A stretch of 6,724 nucleotides of DNA. Origin: Clostridia bacterium. Lineage in GTDB: Bacteria; Bacillota; Clostridia; Christensenellales; Aristaeellaceae. The notes under the pieces are model-generated. The model saw only the letters and a program-made list of their open reading frames with translations. It ran no database searches and had not been told where the DNA came from. The DNA is taken from the NCBI GenBank assembly GCA_024404275.1, contig JAKSQG010000099.1, positions 1 to 6,724 of the forward strand. Direction: 5' to 3'. A program made the translations under genes and the position numbers. Below are positions 6,285 to 6,724 of the stretch, piece after piece (the first letter of the stretch is position 1; each line of letters opens with the position of its first letter).

Positions 6285-6724
6285 TTATTCCGCAGTACAG
6301 ATGAACACTATCCCCATTAGATCGGCATTCAGATAGCCATTATCGGTCAGTGTCAGGGTAGCGGGCAGGATATTCTCGTGCAATATCAGCGCGCCATTTT
6401 CAAATGTGAACTCGATCGGTTCCTGTCCGAATATGGACACAGTGCCGTCATTGATCAAAAACCTGATCTCATCAGTGCTGAACATCATCTGCATTTCATC
6501 CACGCTGATGGACGAGACGAGCTTCGCAACACCATTTACATTGAATTCAACGCACACCCAACTGCCATTGAAATCAGCGGCAGTCCCGGCAGCAATGGCC
6601 TCACCCGCATCTGTTGATGCGGCATCGGTCTCTCCTGCATCCGTTGATGCGGCATCGGTCTCTCCTGCGTCCGTTGATGCGGCATCGGTCTCTCCTGCGT
6701 CCGTTGATGCGGCATCGGTCTCTC
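6285..6724 (-). CDS. Secreted-protein paralogue, C-terminal part (5' end outside window)
   Basis: The minus-strand frame is open from the right edge to a TAA at 6285-6287, giving 145 residues with no start in view. The last 95 residues, from FNGSWVCVE to GIVFICTAE, align without gaps to residues 134-228 of the protein at 3820-4506, with about 57 identities by hand count. An apparent start at GTG (6555-6557) is only the Val codon within GSWVCVE and is not a real start. Upstream of the domain is a linker of ten-residue repeats GETDAASTDA encoded by the 30-bp tandem array. By analogy with the paralogue, a first beta domain and a signal peptide should lie beyond the edge. The coding sequence looks less GC-rich by eye than the left copy, as if it evolved under different pressure or has a different history. 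The function is unknown; it is probably extracellular. Confidence 0.82.
   Translation of the reverse strand, partial: ETDAASTDAGETDAASTDAGETDAASTDAGETDAASTDAGEAIAAGTAADFNGSWVCVEFNVNGVAKLVSSISVDEMQMMFSTDEIRFLINDGTVSIFGQEPIEFTFENGALILHENILPATLTLTDNGYLNADLMGIVFICTAE
6603..6722 (-). repeat. 30-bp tandem repeat encoding a GETDAASTDA linker
   Basis: Four consecutive 30-bp units occupy 6603-6632, 6633-6662, 6663-6692 and 6693-6722, and the last two bases of the window begin a possible fifth. Units three and four are identical; unit two differs from them by one base (GCATCC versus GCGTCC), and unit one is the most diverged. The period is a multiple of three, so copy-number changes keep the frame. 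On the minus strand each unit encodes Gly-Glu-Thr-Asp-Ala-Ala-Ser-Thr-Asp-Ala, an acidic, Thr/Ser-rich, probably disordered linker between two secreted domains. The total copy number cannot be known because the array reaches the edge. Confidence 0.93.

Noticed and set aside
6603..6724. CRISPR-like direct repeats at the right edge
   Set aside because: The 30-bp units are directly adjacent with no unique spacers, and they encode an in-frame peptide repeat.

Overview
The window looks like chromosome from a moderately GC-rich Gram-positive anaerobe, most likely a Clostridia/Oscillospirales-type gut Firmicute. This is inferred from strong AGGAGG-type ribosome binding sites, consensus sigma-A-like promoters (TTGACA or TTGATA, 17 bp, TATAAT or TATACT), a small free-standing HMA protein paired with an HMA-less metal ATPase, and a Sec signal peptide on a secreted protein. 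No rRNA, tRNA, CRISPR array, transposase or phage gene was seen.

Layout. (1) 26-1375, minus strand: a complete MATE-family efflux transporter. A Shine-Dalgarno-like sequence just after its stop, at the left edge, hints at another minus-strand gene outside the window. (2) 1376-1594: a divergent control region. It carries a near-consensus promoter reading right and, immediately downstream of the predicted transcription start, a perfect 9-bp inverted repeat with TTTGAAC half-sites like those of ArsR/SmtB metal-sensor operators. (3) 1595-3751, plus strand: a two-gene metal-export operon of a 72-residue HMA (CxxC) protein and a P1B-type Zn/Cd/Pb-exporting ATPase that lacks its own N-terminal metal-binding domain. 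It ends at a strong bidirectional hairpin terminator. (4) 3820-4506, minus strand: a secreted two-domain, all-beta-looking protein of unknown function. (5) 4507-4673: a second divergent control region with two promoters of nearly identical architecture back to back around an imperfect dyad. (6) 4674-6211, plus strand: a translationally coupled operon (ATGA overlap) of a CPBP/Abi intramembrane protease-like protein and a NapH-like membrane protein with two C-terminal [4Fe-4S] clusters. It ends at a second hairpin of the same design as the first. (7) 6285-6724, minus strand: the C-terminal part of a paralogue of gene 4, preceded by a 30-bp tandem repeat that encodes an acidic Thr/Ser/Ala linker and runs off the right edge.

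How the parts relate. The HMA protein and ATPase should work together: the soluble protein binds or delivers metal, and the ATPase exports it when an ArsR/SmtB-type sensor encoded elsewhere releases the operator. The most unusual structure is the pair of paralogous secreted-protein genes, both on the minus strand, each converging on an unrelated plus-strand operon and each separated from it by the same style of hairpin. This suggests that the 3' part of the gene was duplicated together with its terminator. The right-hand copy has a repeat-expanded linker. No certain new defence or mobile system is visible.
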